From positions 1 through 7,253 of the forward strand of contig SFJA01000086.1 of the NCBI GenBank assembly GCA_004556005.1: a stretch of 7,253 nt of DNA. The letters are read 5' to 3'. The position numbers and the translations under genes were made by a program. The notes beneath the pieces were generated by a model, which was not told where the DNA came from, searched no databases, and saw only the letters and a list, made by a program, of their open reading frames with translations. This document shows, in pieces, positions 1 to 5,046 of the stretch; positions within the stretch are counted from its first letter, which is position 1; every line of letters starts with the position of its first letter. The DNA comes from Bacteroidales bacterium (lineage in GTDB: Bacteria > Bacteroidota > Bacteroidia > Bacteroidales > UBA932).

Positions 1-206
1 TCAATCTCGACCAGAACAGGATAATGAAGATCTTTACCTTCGTGTCCCTGCTCCTTATGCCTGCGACATTGATAGCAAGCTTCTACGGCATGAACATCAC
101 ACTGCCTCTTGCGGACAAGTGGTGGTCGTGGATACTGATTTCACTTCTGATGGTACTGGTCGTCGTTATGACCTGGTTCATTTTCCGTCGCAAGAAGATG
201 CTTTGA
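1..206 (+). CDS. corA: CorA-family magnesium/cobalt transporter, C-terminal fragment
   Basis: This is the 3' end of a gene that begins before the window; the first complete codon is at base 3 and the stop is TGA at 204-206. The 67 visible residues hold the two membrane helices of a CorA channel. The first helix ends in the family hallmark Y-G-M-N (GMN motif, which forms the selectivity filter at the pore mouth). A short periplasmic loop follows, then a second helix starting at WWSW, then a positive tail (FRRKK) that would stay in the cytoplasm. CorA proteins are pentameric inner-membrane channels for Mg2+, Co2+ or related divalent ions. The cytoplasmic domain is not visible, so a more specific assignment such as a ZntB-like transporter cannot be excluded, although GMN and the short loop fit CorA. 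The coding end overlaps the convergent ppa gene by 29 bases. Confidence 0.9.
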   Translation, partial: NLDQNRIMKIFTFVSLLLMPATLIASFYGMNITLPLADKWWSWILISLLMVLVVVMTWFIFRRKKML

Positions 207-819
207 TGTAGTCCTGATAGTCCTCCATCGCAAGCCTTATCACCTCCTTCGCTTCTTCAGCGCCGTATTTGTTAACAAAGACCATCCTCTTCTTGCTGTC
301 TCCCGGGATATCCTTGTAAGTCGTGAAATAATGCACGAGCCTGCGGACTATCTCCATAGGGAGGTCTTCGATATCATTGCAGGAACCGTAGATTGCGTCT
401 GTCTTGAGCACGGCGATGATTTTGTCGTCTGCCTGATTGTGGTCGAGAAGCCTCAGACCTCCTATTGGACGGCAGTTTACGATGATGTCACCGTGAGTGA
501 CATCCTTTTCGGTAAGTACACAAATGTCCAGCGGGTCGTGGTCTCCTTCAATGTCATAGCGGGCAAGGGCGTCGTTGGTCTTGCTCGCCATTTTCTTGTC
601 GCAGTATGTGCGGGGGATAAATCCGTACAGGGACGGAACGATGTTGGAGAATTTCTGCGGACGGTCCAGGCTCAGATATCCGGAGGCCTTGTCAACCTCA
701 TATTTTACGGTGTCGGTCGGAACTATCTCGATAAAAACCCTTAGTTCGTCAGGACAGTTGGGCCCCAGGTCGATTCCGTGCCAGGGATGTGCCTTGTGTG
801 CGTGTGAAAAGTCAGCCAT
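178..819 (-). CDS. ppa: Inorganic pyrophosphatase, family I (soluble)
   Basis: This cytoplasmic enzyme hydrolyses pyrophosphate to two phosphates, which pulls biosynthetic reactions forward. With the ATG at 817-819 it has 213 residues. Family I active-site residues align with the E. coli enzyme: E31, K39, E41, R53, Y65 (in LYGFIP), the D93/D95/D98 cluster (GDHDPLD), D126, D131, K133 and Y168-K169. At 213 residues it is longer than the roughly 175-residue E. coli protein; extra residues include the stretch before GDHDPLD (about 71-90). The open frame continues upstream to an ATG at 865-867, but that extension (MQARALIVPGRLFF) is simply translation of the GC-rich hairpin and T-run between fba and ppa. 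I therefore choose the internal start, MADFSHAHK. The last nine codons read antisense through the end of corA. Transcription probably comes from fba, or from a promoter I could not recognise. Confidence 0.93.
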   Translation of the reverse strand: MADFSHAHKAHPWHGIDLGPNCPDELRVFIEIVPTDTVKYEVDKASGYLSLDRPQKFSNIVPSLYGFIPRTYCDKKMASKTNDALARYDIEGDHDPLDICVLTEKDVTHGDIIVNCRPIGGLRLLDHNQADDKIIAVLKTDAIYGSCNDIEDLPMEIVRRLVHYFTTYKDIPGDSKKRMVFVNKYGAEEAKEVIRLAMEDYQDYIKASSCDGK

Positions 820-825
820 ATCATC

Positions 826-861
826 AAAAAACAATCGCCCGGGCACGATTAAGGCCCGGGC
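826..861 (-). terminator. Terminator-like hairpin and T-run between fba and ppa
   Basis: On the minus strand, two copies of the self-complementary octamer GCCCGGGC (854-861 and 837-844) flank a 9-base loop. They form an 8-bp all-GC stem, followed after GAT by TGTTTTTT (826-833 on the plus strand). This is a standard intrinsic-terminator shape, placed 22 bases after the fba stop codon. The T-run ends only six bases before the ppa ATG at 819. The element therefore either terminates most fba transcripts with some readthrough into ppa, or acts as an attenuator or RNA-stability hairpin. The hairpin is seen in the sequence; its function is inferred. Confidence 0.7.
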
Positions 862-883
862 TTGCATATAAAAGGTGTATGTA

Positions 884-1423
884 TTACCTTGCCTTGTTGT
901 TTGATCCGAGAACGTTGATGATCTTGTGGATGTACATCTTCTTCATCTCCTCACGTGCCGGCTTGAGATACTGGCGAGGATCGAAGTGCTCAGGATGCTC
1001 AGCAAAATGCTGACGGATGGCAGCGGTCATTGCAAGACGGCTGTCAGAGTCGATGTTGATCTTGCATACTGCGCTCTTGGCTGCCTTGCGGAGCTGCTCC
1101 TCAGGGATACCTACTGCATCAGGAAGGCGTCCGCCGTTTGCGTTGATGATATCAACATACTCCTGTGGAACTGAAGAAGATCCGTGGAGAACGATAGGGA
1201 AACCAGGAAGTTTCTTCTCGATTGCCTTGAGCACGTCGAAAGCGAGCGGTGGCGGAACGAGACGTCCGGTCTTTTCATCGCGGGTGCACTGCTCTGGCTT
1301 GAACTTGTATGCGCCGTGGCTGGTTCCGATGGAGATGGCGAGAGAATCGCACTTGGTCTTCTTTACGAAGTCAACGACCTCCTCAGGCTTGGTATAGTGT
1401 GAAACCTCTGAAATAGTTGACAA
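884..1423 (-). CDS. fba: Aldolase C-terminal fragment (reading frame after the lesion)
   Basis: An automatic gene caller would report a 179-residue product from a TTG at 1421-1423, but that TTG lies inside the N-terminal fragment and is probably not a real start. From SEVSHYTKPEE onward it is continuous aldolase sequence. It has SIGTSHGAYKF (the His is a metal ligand), PGFPIVLHGSSSVP (the His is another metal ligand and the GSS loop binds phosphate), IPEEQLRKA, and KINIDSDSRLAMT (substrate binding). It ends in NVLGSNNKAR with TAA at 884-886. The tail looks normal in length and sequence, so the only damage to the gene is at the junction near 1412. Confidence 0.7.
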   Translation of the reverse strand: MSTISEVSHYTKPEEVVDFVKKTKCDSLAISIGTSHGAYKFKPEQCTRDEKTGRLVPPPLAFDVLKAIEKKLPGFPIVLHGSSSVPQEYVDIINANGGRLPDAVGIPEEQLRKAAKSAVCKINIDSDSRLAMTAAIRQHFAEHPEHFDPRQYLKPAREEMKKMYIHKIINVLGSNNKAR

Positions 1424-1820
1424 CCTTGCGGGTCAGGGCAACGTTCTCCTCGTAAGGAAGAGATGAACCGTCGATCATTACGCTTGAGAAACCGAAGTCA
1501 ACGCAGCTCTTGCAAAGCTCGTAGCTGTCACCGTGATCGAGGTGAAGAACAATCTGAGGCTTCTTCCATCCGAGTTCCTTTGCATACTCAACGGCTCCCT
1601 GTGCCATATAGCGGAGGAGAGTCTGGTTTGCATAGTTGCGGGCACCCTTGGAAACCTGGAGAATAACTGGAGACTTTGTTTCAGCGCTGGCCTGAATGAT
1701 AGCCTGAAGCTGCTCCATATTGTTGAAGTTGAATGCCGGGATGGCGTAGCCGCCCTTTACTGCCTTGGCGAACATCTCACGGGTGTTCACAAGGCCAAGA
1801 TCCTTAAATGAAACTTTCAT
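1383..1820 (-). CDS. fba: Aldolase N-terminal fragment (reading frame before the lesion)
   Basis: This 145-residue frame starts MKVSFKDLGLVNTREMF, typical of Bacteroidota aldolases, which supports the ATG at 1818-1820. Residues 1-136 are family sequence: the substrate-phosphate region and NFNNMEQ near the start, VSKGARNYAN at 57-66, and LHLDHG at 92-97 with catalytic Asp95 and the zinc ligand His96. Residues from 137 on (ending TLYQA) are out-of-frame reading of the downstream part and have no family resemblance. The sequence before the ATG is A/T-rich without a Shine-Dalgarno, as expected in this phylum. On its own, this product would lack three of the four metal ligands and could not be an active aldolase. 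Confidence 0.75.
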   Translation of the reverse strand: MKVSFKDLGLVNTREMFAKAVKGGYAIPAFNFNNMEQLQAIIQASAETKSPVILQVSKGARNYANQTLLRYMAQGAVEYAKELGWKKPQIVLHLDHGDSYELCKSCVDFGFSSVMIDGSSLPYEENVALTRKVVNYFRGFTLYQA

Positions 1821-1831
1821 AATTTTTTATG

Positions 1832-1845
1832 ATTGAATTTTCAAT
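1832..1845. repeat. Short inverted repeat in the fba leader
   Basis: ATTGAA and TTCAAT form a perfect 6-bp inverted repeat with a 2-base spacer. It lies between the predicted fba transcription start and its ATG. It could be a small operator or chance symmetry in A/T-rich DNA; nothing else supports a function. Confidence 0.25.
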
Positions 1846-1859
1846 TTTCTAAAATCATA

Positions 1860-1867
1860 CAAAGGTA
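1860..1867 (-). promoter_or_regulatory. Bacteroidota -7 promoter box for fba
   Basis: Read on the minus strand, this is TACCTTTG, a full match to the Bacteroidota -7 consensus TAnnTTTG. It lies about 40 bases before the fba ATG, so transcription would start near 1853-1856 and leave a short A/T-rich leader. I see no clear TTG -33 box at the usual spacing. It sits back to back with the gmk promoter box at 1880-1887. Confidence 0.55.
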
Positions 1868-1879
1868 AGAAATATTTAC

Positions 1880-1887
1880 TACATTTG
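1880..1887 (+). promoter_or_regulatory. Bacteroidota -7 promoter box for gmk-nadD
   Basis: TACATTTG matches the TAnnTTTG consensus exactly and lies 18 bases before the gmk ATG at 1906. Transcription would begin about 1891-1895, giving a very short leader. No good TTG -33 box is visible. The -33 zone of this promoter would overlap the fba promoter on the other strand. Confidence 0.6.
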
Positions 1888-1905
1888 CATACACTAACTG
1901 CAATA

Positions 1906-2505
1906 ATGACTGGTAAAGTAATAATTTTTTCTGCGCCATCGGGCGCCGGCAAGAGCACTGTCGTAGGGCACCTGCTCAAATTGCATCCTGAGTTCGAATT
2001 TTCAGTATCAGCGACTTCGCGTCCTCCCCGCGGCGAGGAAAAGGACGGCGAGGCCTATTATTTCATAAGTGCGGAACGCTTCAGGGAACTTATCGCCCTC
2101 GACTCCTTTGTCGAATACGAAGAAGTCTATCACGACCGTTTCTACGGCACGCTCAAGTCCGAGGTCGAGAGAATCTGGGAAAAAGGTCACGTCATCATTT
2201 TTGACGTGGACGTCAAGGGCGGAGTCAGCCTTAAGAAGTACTTCGGCGACGCCGCGCTGAGCATTTGCATCATTCCGCCTAGCCTCGAAGTGCTCGAAAA
2301 GCGTCTCAGAGGCCGTGGCACCGACAGCGAGGAGGCGATATGCGAACGCCTCGCAAAAGCAGAATGGGAACTTCAGTATGCCGAGGGCCGGTTCGACCGC
2401 AAGCTCGTCAACGACAAGCTCGAAGACACTTTCCGGGAGGCGGAGGAAATGGTCGATGCCTTCCTCTCGACCCCTGCCGTACGTGACAATTCTTCTTTAA
2501 GATGA
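1906..2505 (+). CDS. gmk: Guanylate kinase
   Basis: This cytoplasmic enzyme uses ATP to phosphorylate GMP (and dGMP) to GDP, a step in GTP and dGTP supply. The 199-residue product is normal length. The start MTGKVIIFSAPSGAGKST carries the P-loop (about 10-18). The GMP-binding signature follows at about 37-54 (TSRPPRGEEKDGEAYYFI), matching T-[ST]-R-x2-R-x2-E-x2-G-x2-Y-x-F. VIIFDVDVKGG (about 98-108) is the Walker-B-like segment, and the RGRGTDSEE region is the lid. The frame can be extended to a TTG at 1885, but that codon lies inside the -7 promoter box at 1880-1887, so the ATG at 1906 is the start. The stop overlaps the nadD start as ATGA (2502-2505), so the two are very likely one transcript and translationally coupled. 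Confidence 0.96.
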   Translation: MTGKVIIFSAPSGAGKSTVVGHLLKLHPEFEFSVSATSRPPRGEEKDGEAYYFISAERFRELIALDSFVEYEEVYHDRFYGTLKSEVERIWEKGHVIIFDVDVKGGVSLKKYFGDAALSICIIPPSLEVLEKRLRGRGTDSEEAICERLAKAEWELQYAEGRFDRKLVNDKLEDTFREAEEMVDAFLSTPAVRDNSSLR

Positions 2506-3062
2506 GGACCCTTCTGTATTCCGGCTCGTTCGACCCTCTTCACATCGGGCACCTCGCCATACTGAGGTCCCTTTGCGCCGACCCGGGAGTCGGCAGGGTG
2601 CTGCTCGTAGTCTCGCCGCAGAATCCTTTCAAGAACCCCGAAAAGGCCCTGAGCGCCGAGAAACGCTTCCGTGCCGCTGTCCTTGCCGTTGCCCGCCACC
2701 CCGAGCTTGACAAGGTCTGCGTCAGCGACATCGAACTGCATATGGCCCCGCCTCATTACACCATAAGGACACTGGATGCCCTCAGGGCGGAGTGTCCCGA
2801 CGATGATATAAGGCTCGTAATCGGGGCGGACAACCTCGGATGCATACGGGGCTGGTATCAGTACAGACGAATTCTTCTAGGATACGGGGCCCTCGTATTC
2901 CCCCGCAGGGGTTATGACATTGCCGGGCTGCGGCAGGATCTGCTTTCGGAGGATGCGCTCTACAGGATAGACGCTGTCGATGCCGAACAGGTGGACATAT
3001 CTTCTACCGACATACGCAACGCCGTCTCTCAGGGAAAAGACGTGTCGGATTTGCTGATGTAG
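2502..3062 (+). CDS. nadD: Nicotinate-nucleotide adenylyltransferase
   Basis: This enzyme joins nicotinate mononucleotide and ATP to form nicotinate adenine dinucleotide plus pyrophosphate, the late step of NAD synthesis. The 186 residues show the nucleotidyltransferase fold marks: GSFDPLHIGH at 8-17 (the GxFDPxHxGH ATP-binding motif), a substrate loop around SPQNPFK, HYTIRTLDALR (the conserved Y-T-x-x-T-L), LVIGADN in the middle, a Trp-containing RGWYQYR segment, and ISSTDIR at 166-172 (the second ATP-binding motif). Length and all motifs are normal. It starts inside the gmk stop (ATGA overlap). The gmk-nadD pairing is familiar in Bacteroides-type genomes, where yicC usually precedes gmk (from memory); here gmk instead faces the divergent fba. 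Confidence 0.95.
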   Translation: MRTLLYSGSFDPLHIGHLAILRSLCADPGVGRVLLVVSPQNPFKNPEKALSAEKRFRAAVLAVARHPELDKVCVSDIELHMAPPHYTIRTLDALRAECPDDDIRLVIGADNLGCIRGWYQYRRILLGYGALVFPRRGYDIAGLRQDLLSEDALYRIDAVDAEQVDISSTDIRNAVSQGKDVSDLLM

Positions 3063-3072
3063 TCGTTATAAC

Positions 3073-3103
3073 TTGTTTATTAAAAAACAATTCACTAAAT
3101 TTG
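3073..3103 (+). promoter_or_regulatory. Promoter for rpsA with -33 and -7 boxes
   Basis: TTG at 3073-3075 and TAAATTTG at 3096-3103 are separated by 20 bases. This is the canonical Bacteroidota arrangement (TTG, about 19-21 bases, TAnnTTTG) and the best promoter in the window. It lies just after the nadD stop, so rpsA has its own promoter with a start near 3107-3111 and a leader of about 95 bases. An inverted repeat TTGTTT/AAACAA (3073-3078 and 3085-3090) overlaps the -33 box and spacer and could be an operator. Confidence 0.75.
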
Positions 3104-3117
3104 CGCGCCGTTTTTGA

Positions 3118-3152
3118 GGGGGCTGTTTGCTGCTTCGGCAGATACAGGTCCC
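3118..3152 (+). promoter_or_regulatory. Hairpin with UUCG tetraloop in the rpsA leader
   Basis: CTGC(3130-3133)-TTCG-GCAG(3138-3141) forms a C(UUCG)G tetraloop stem. After a small internal loop, CTGT (3123-3126) pairs with ACAG (3144-3147). GGG (3118-3120) with CCC (3150-3152) extends the stem past one GU pair and one mismatch. No T-run follows, so it is not an intrinsic terminator. It lies in the transcribed leader, about 50 bases before the rpsA ATG, which suggests a role in mRNA stability or autoregulation by S1. That role is inferred. Confidence 0.5.
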
Positions 3153-3202
3153 GCGGTTCAGAAAATAATGTTTAACTACTAGTTTGTTTTACTTTAAGAT
3201 TT

Positions 3203-5041
3203 ATGTCAGAAGAAACAAAACCAATCGCCGAGGTGGAGACTCCAGCAGTGGCTCCACAGGCAGAAAAAGAAACCAAGAAAGAGATTCTCAACGCTTCCGT
3301 AAAGCCTGAGGACTTTGACTGGGATGCATTTGAGAGTGACTCATACGGCTCAGTCAGCAAGGAAGAAGTTGAGAAGGCCTATGACAGCACCCTTTCCAAG
3401 ATCGTGGAGAACGACGTGGTTGAAGGTGAGGTCACCTCAGTCAACAAGCGCGAAGTTGTCGTAACCATCGGCGGCAAGAGCGAAGGTGTCATCCCTGTAT
3501 CGGAGTTCCGTTACAACTCTGACCTCAAGGTAGGTGACAAGGTTGAGGTTTACGTAGAAAGCGCAGAGGACAAGAAGGGCCAGCTCGTGCTCAGCCACCG
3601 CAAGGCACGTGCACTCAAGTCTTGGGATAGAGTCAACGAGGCATTTGAGAAGGACGAGATTGTCAAGGGATTTGTCAAGACCCGCACAAAGGGCGGTATG
3701 ATCGTGGACGTATTTGGAATCGAGGCGTTCCTCCCTGGCAGCCAGATCGACATCAAGCCTATCCGCGACTACGATCAGTATGTAAACCAGAACATTGACT
3801 TCAAGATTGTCAAGATCAACCAGGAGTTCCGCAACGTTGTCGTATCCCACAAGGCGCTTCTCGAGGCCGAGCAGGAGGCAAAGCGCGCTGAGCTCATCTG
3901 CAAGCTTGAAAAGGGCCAGGTACTCGAAGGCGTTGTCAAGAACATCACCAACTACGGTGTGTTCGTTGACCTCGGCGGAGTTGACGGTCTCATCCATATC
4001 ACCGATCTTTCATGGGGTCGTGTAAATCACCCTGAGGAGATCGTTTCCCTCGATCAGCAGATCAAGGTTGTCGTTCTCGACTTCAACGAGCAGCAGAAGC
4101 GTATCGCTCTCGGTCTCAAGCAGCTCACTCCTCAGCCTTGGGATACCCTCGATCCATCCCTCAAGGAAGGCGACACCGTTAAGGGTAAGGTTATCCTCAT
4201 CGCTGACTACGGCGCATTCATCGAGATTGAACCGGGCGTAGAAGGACTCGTTCACGTTTCCGAAATGTCTTGGAGCCCACGTCTGCACAGCGCTCAGGAG
4301 TTCCTCAAGGTAGGTGACGAAGTTGAGGCACGCATCCTCAGCATCGACCGCGATGCTCACAAGATTTCCCTTGGTCTCAAGCAGCTTACCGAGAATCCTT
4401 GGGAGAACATCCGCACCAAGTATCCTGTTGGCAGCAAGCACAAGGCTACCGTACGCAACATCACCAACTTCGGCGTGTTTGCCGAGCTTGAGGACGGCGT
4501 AGAGGGTCTCGTTCATATCAGCGACCTCAGCTGGAACAAGATCAAGCATCCTTCAGAGGTTGTTGCTCCTGGTGACGTCATCGATGTTCAGATCCTTGAC
4601 TTCGACGAGGCAAACCGCAAGCTCAGCCTTGGACGTAAGCAGCTCACTCCAAACCCTTGGGACGAGATCGAGAGCAAGTATCCTGTAGGTTCTACCGTTG
4701 AGGGTACCATCGCTTCACTTACCGACAAGGGCGCCAACATCACTCTTGACGGTGACGCTGAAGGATTTGCATTCACCCGCGAACTCGTTAAGGAAGACGG
4801 AAAGCAGGCAATTGTTGGCGAGACCCTTCCGTTCAGGGTTATCGAACTCCGTCGCAGCACCCGCCGCATCCTTCTCAGCCACGTGCGTACCTACGCCGAG
4901 GTTAAGGAAAAGGCAGTTGCAGCTGAGGCAGAGAACACCAAGAAGGTAATCAAGAAGGTCAACACCAACGTCGAAAAGACCACTCTCGGTGACATCGACG
5001 CTCTCGCAGCTCTCAAGGAGAAGCTCGAGAAGGGTGAGTAA
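3203..5041 (+). CDS. rpsA: 30S ribosomal protein S1
   Basis: S1 binds single-stranded mRNA on the 30S subunit. The 612-residue product has an acidic N-terminus (1-60) and six S1 OB-fold repeats at about 69-134, 149-218, 235-306, 320-394, 407-479 and 492-561, then a charged, Lys/Ala/Glu-rich tail (562-612). Repeats 3-5 are the most canonical, with N-Y-G-V-F-V-D-L...GLIHI.DLSW and endings of the type LGLKQLTPQPW. Repeats 1, 2 and 6 are divergent, as in other S1 proteins. It is longer than the 557-residue E. coli S1, mostly through its N- and C-terminal extensions. Lysine is mostly AAG and leucine mostly CTC/CTT, consistent with high expression. It has its own promoter and a structured leader, no Shine-Dalgarno, and is followed after five bases by the RNase Z-like gene. 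Confidence 0.96.
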   Translation: MSEETKPIAEVETPAVAPQAEKETKKEILNASVKPEDFDWDAFESDSYGSVSKEEVEKAYDSTLSKIVENDVVEGEVTSVNKREVVVTIGGKSEGVIPVSEFRYNSDLKVGDKVEVYVESAEDKKGQLVLSHRKARALKSWDRVNEAFEKDEIVKGFVKTRTKGGMIVDVFGIEAFLPGSQIDIKPIRDYDQYVNQNIDFKIVKINQEFRNVVVSHKALLEAEQEAKRAELICKLEKGQVLEGVVKNITNYGVFVDLGGVDGLIHITDLSWGRVNHPEEIVSLDQQIKVVVLDFNEQQKRIALGLKQLTPQPWDTLDPSLKEGDTVKGKVILIADYGAFIEIEPGVEGLVHVSEMSWSPRLHSAQEFLKVGDEVEARILSIDRDAHKISLGLKQLTENPWENIRTKYPVGSKHKATVRNITNFGVFAELEDGVEGLVHISDLSWNKIKHPSEVVAPGDVIDVQILDFDEANRKLSLGRKQLTPNPWDEIESKYPVGSTVEGTIASLTDKGANITLDGDAEGFAFTRELVKEDGKQAIVGETLPFRVIELRRSTRRILLSHVRTYAEVKEKAVAAEAENTKKVIKKVNTNVEKTTLGDIDALAALKEKLEKGE

Positions 5042-5046
5042 TCTTT

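Larger units (their letters stand above)
884..1820 (-). pseudogene. fba: Class II fructose-bisphosphate aldolase, disrupted by an internal deletion/frameshift
   Basis: Intact class II aldolase cleaves fructose-1,6-bisphosphate to dihydroxyacetone phosphate and glyceraldehyde-3-phosphate in glycolysis and runs the reverse reaction in gluconeogenesis. The reading frame from ATG 1818-1820 matches the Bacteroidota type (about 334 residues, from memory) up to residue ~136 (VVNY). It then shifts frame and stops at 1383. Homology resumes in another frame at SEVSHYTKPEE (from about 1411) and continues to the stop at 884-886. The two parts together give about 312 family residues, so about 20-25 are missing. 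The lost stretch should contain the second family signature (of the type VEGELG...GVE), including a Glu that binds the active-site metal. The junction (about 1409-1415) implies a loss of 3n+2 bases. Flanking sequence is well conserved with no other damage, so the lesion is very recent or is a sequencing/assembly error. Confidence 0.85.

Noticed and set aside
331..744. 137-codon plus-strand frame opposite ppa
   Set aside because: It lies wholly within the conserved ppa gene on the other strand, with no promoter or family resemblance.
820..867. N-terminal extension of ppa starting at the ATG at 865-867
   Set aside because: The extra 16 codons are the terminator-like hairpin and its T-run; MADFSHAHKAHPWHG is the natural start.
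1383..1423. Programmed frameshift in fba (two overlapping frames)
   Set aside because: A ribosomal frameshift cannot restore the missing 20-25 family residues, and no slippery heptamer with a following structure is evident. A deletion explains the data better.
1885..1905. Upstream TTG start for gmk
   Set aside because: The TTG overlaps the promoter -7 box (1880-1887), so it would not be transcribed; MTGKVIIFSAPSG is the usual guanylate kinase start.
3118..3152. rpsA leader hairpin as a terminator for nadD
   Set aside because: No T-run follows on the plus strand, and it lies downstream of the rpsA promoter.
3437..3997. Long antisense frames inside rpsA (also 4010-4549 and 4891-5682, minus strand)
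   Set aside because: They lie opposite strongly biased codons of rpsA and the RNase Z-like gene and show no recognisable domain; they are by-products of codon bias.
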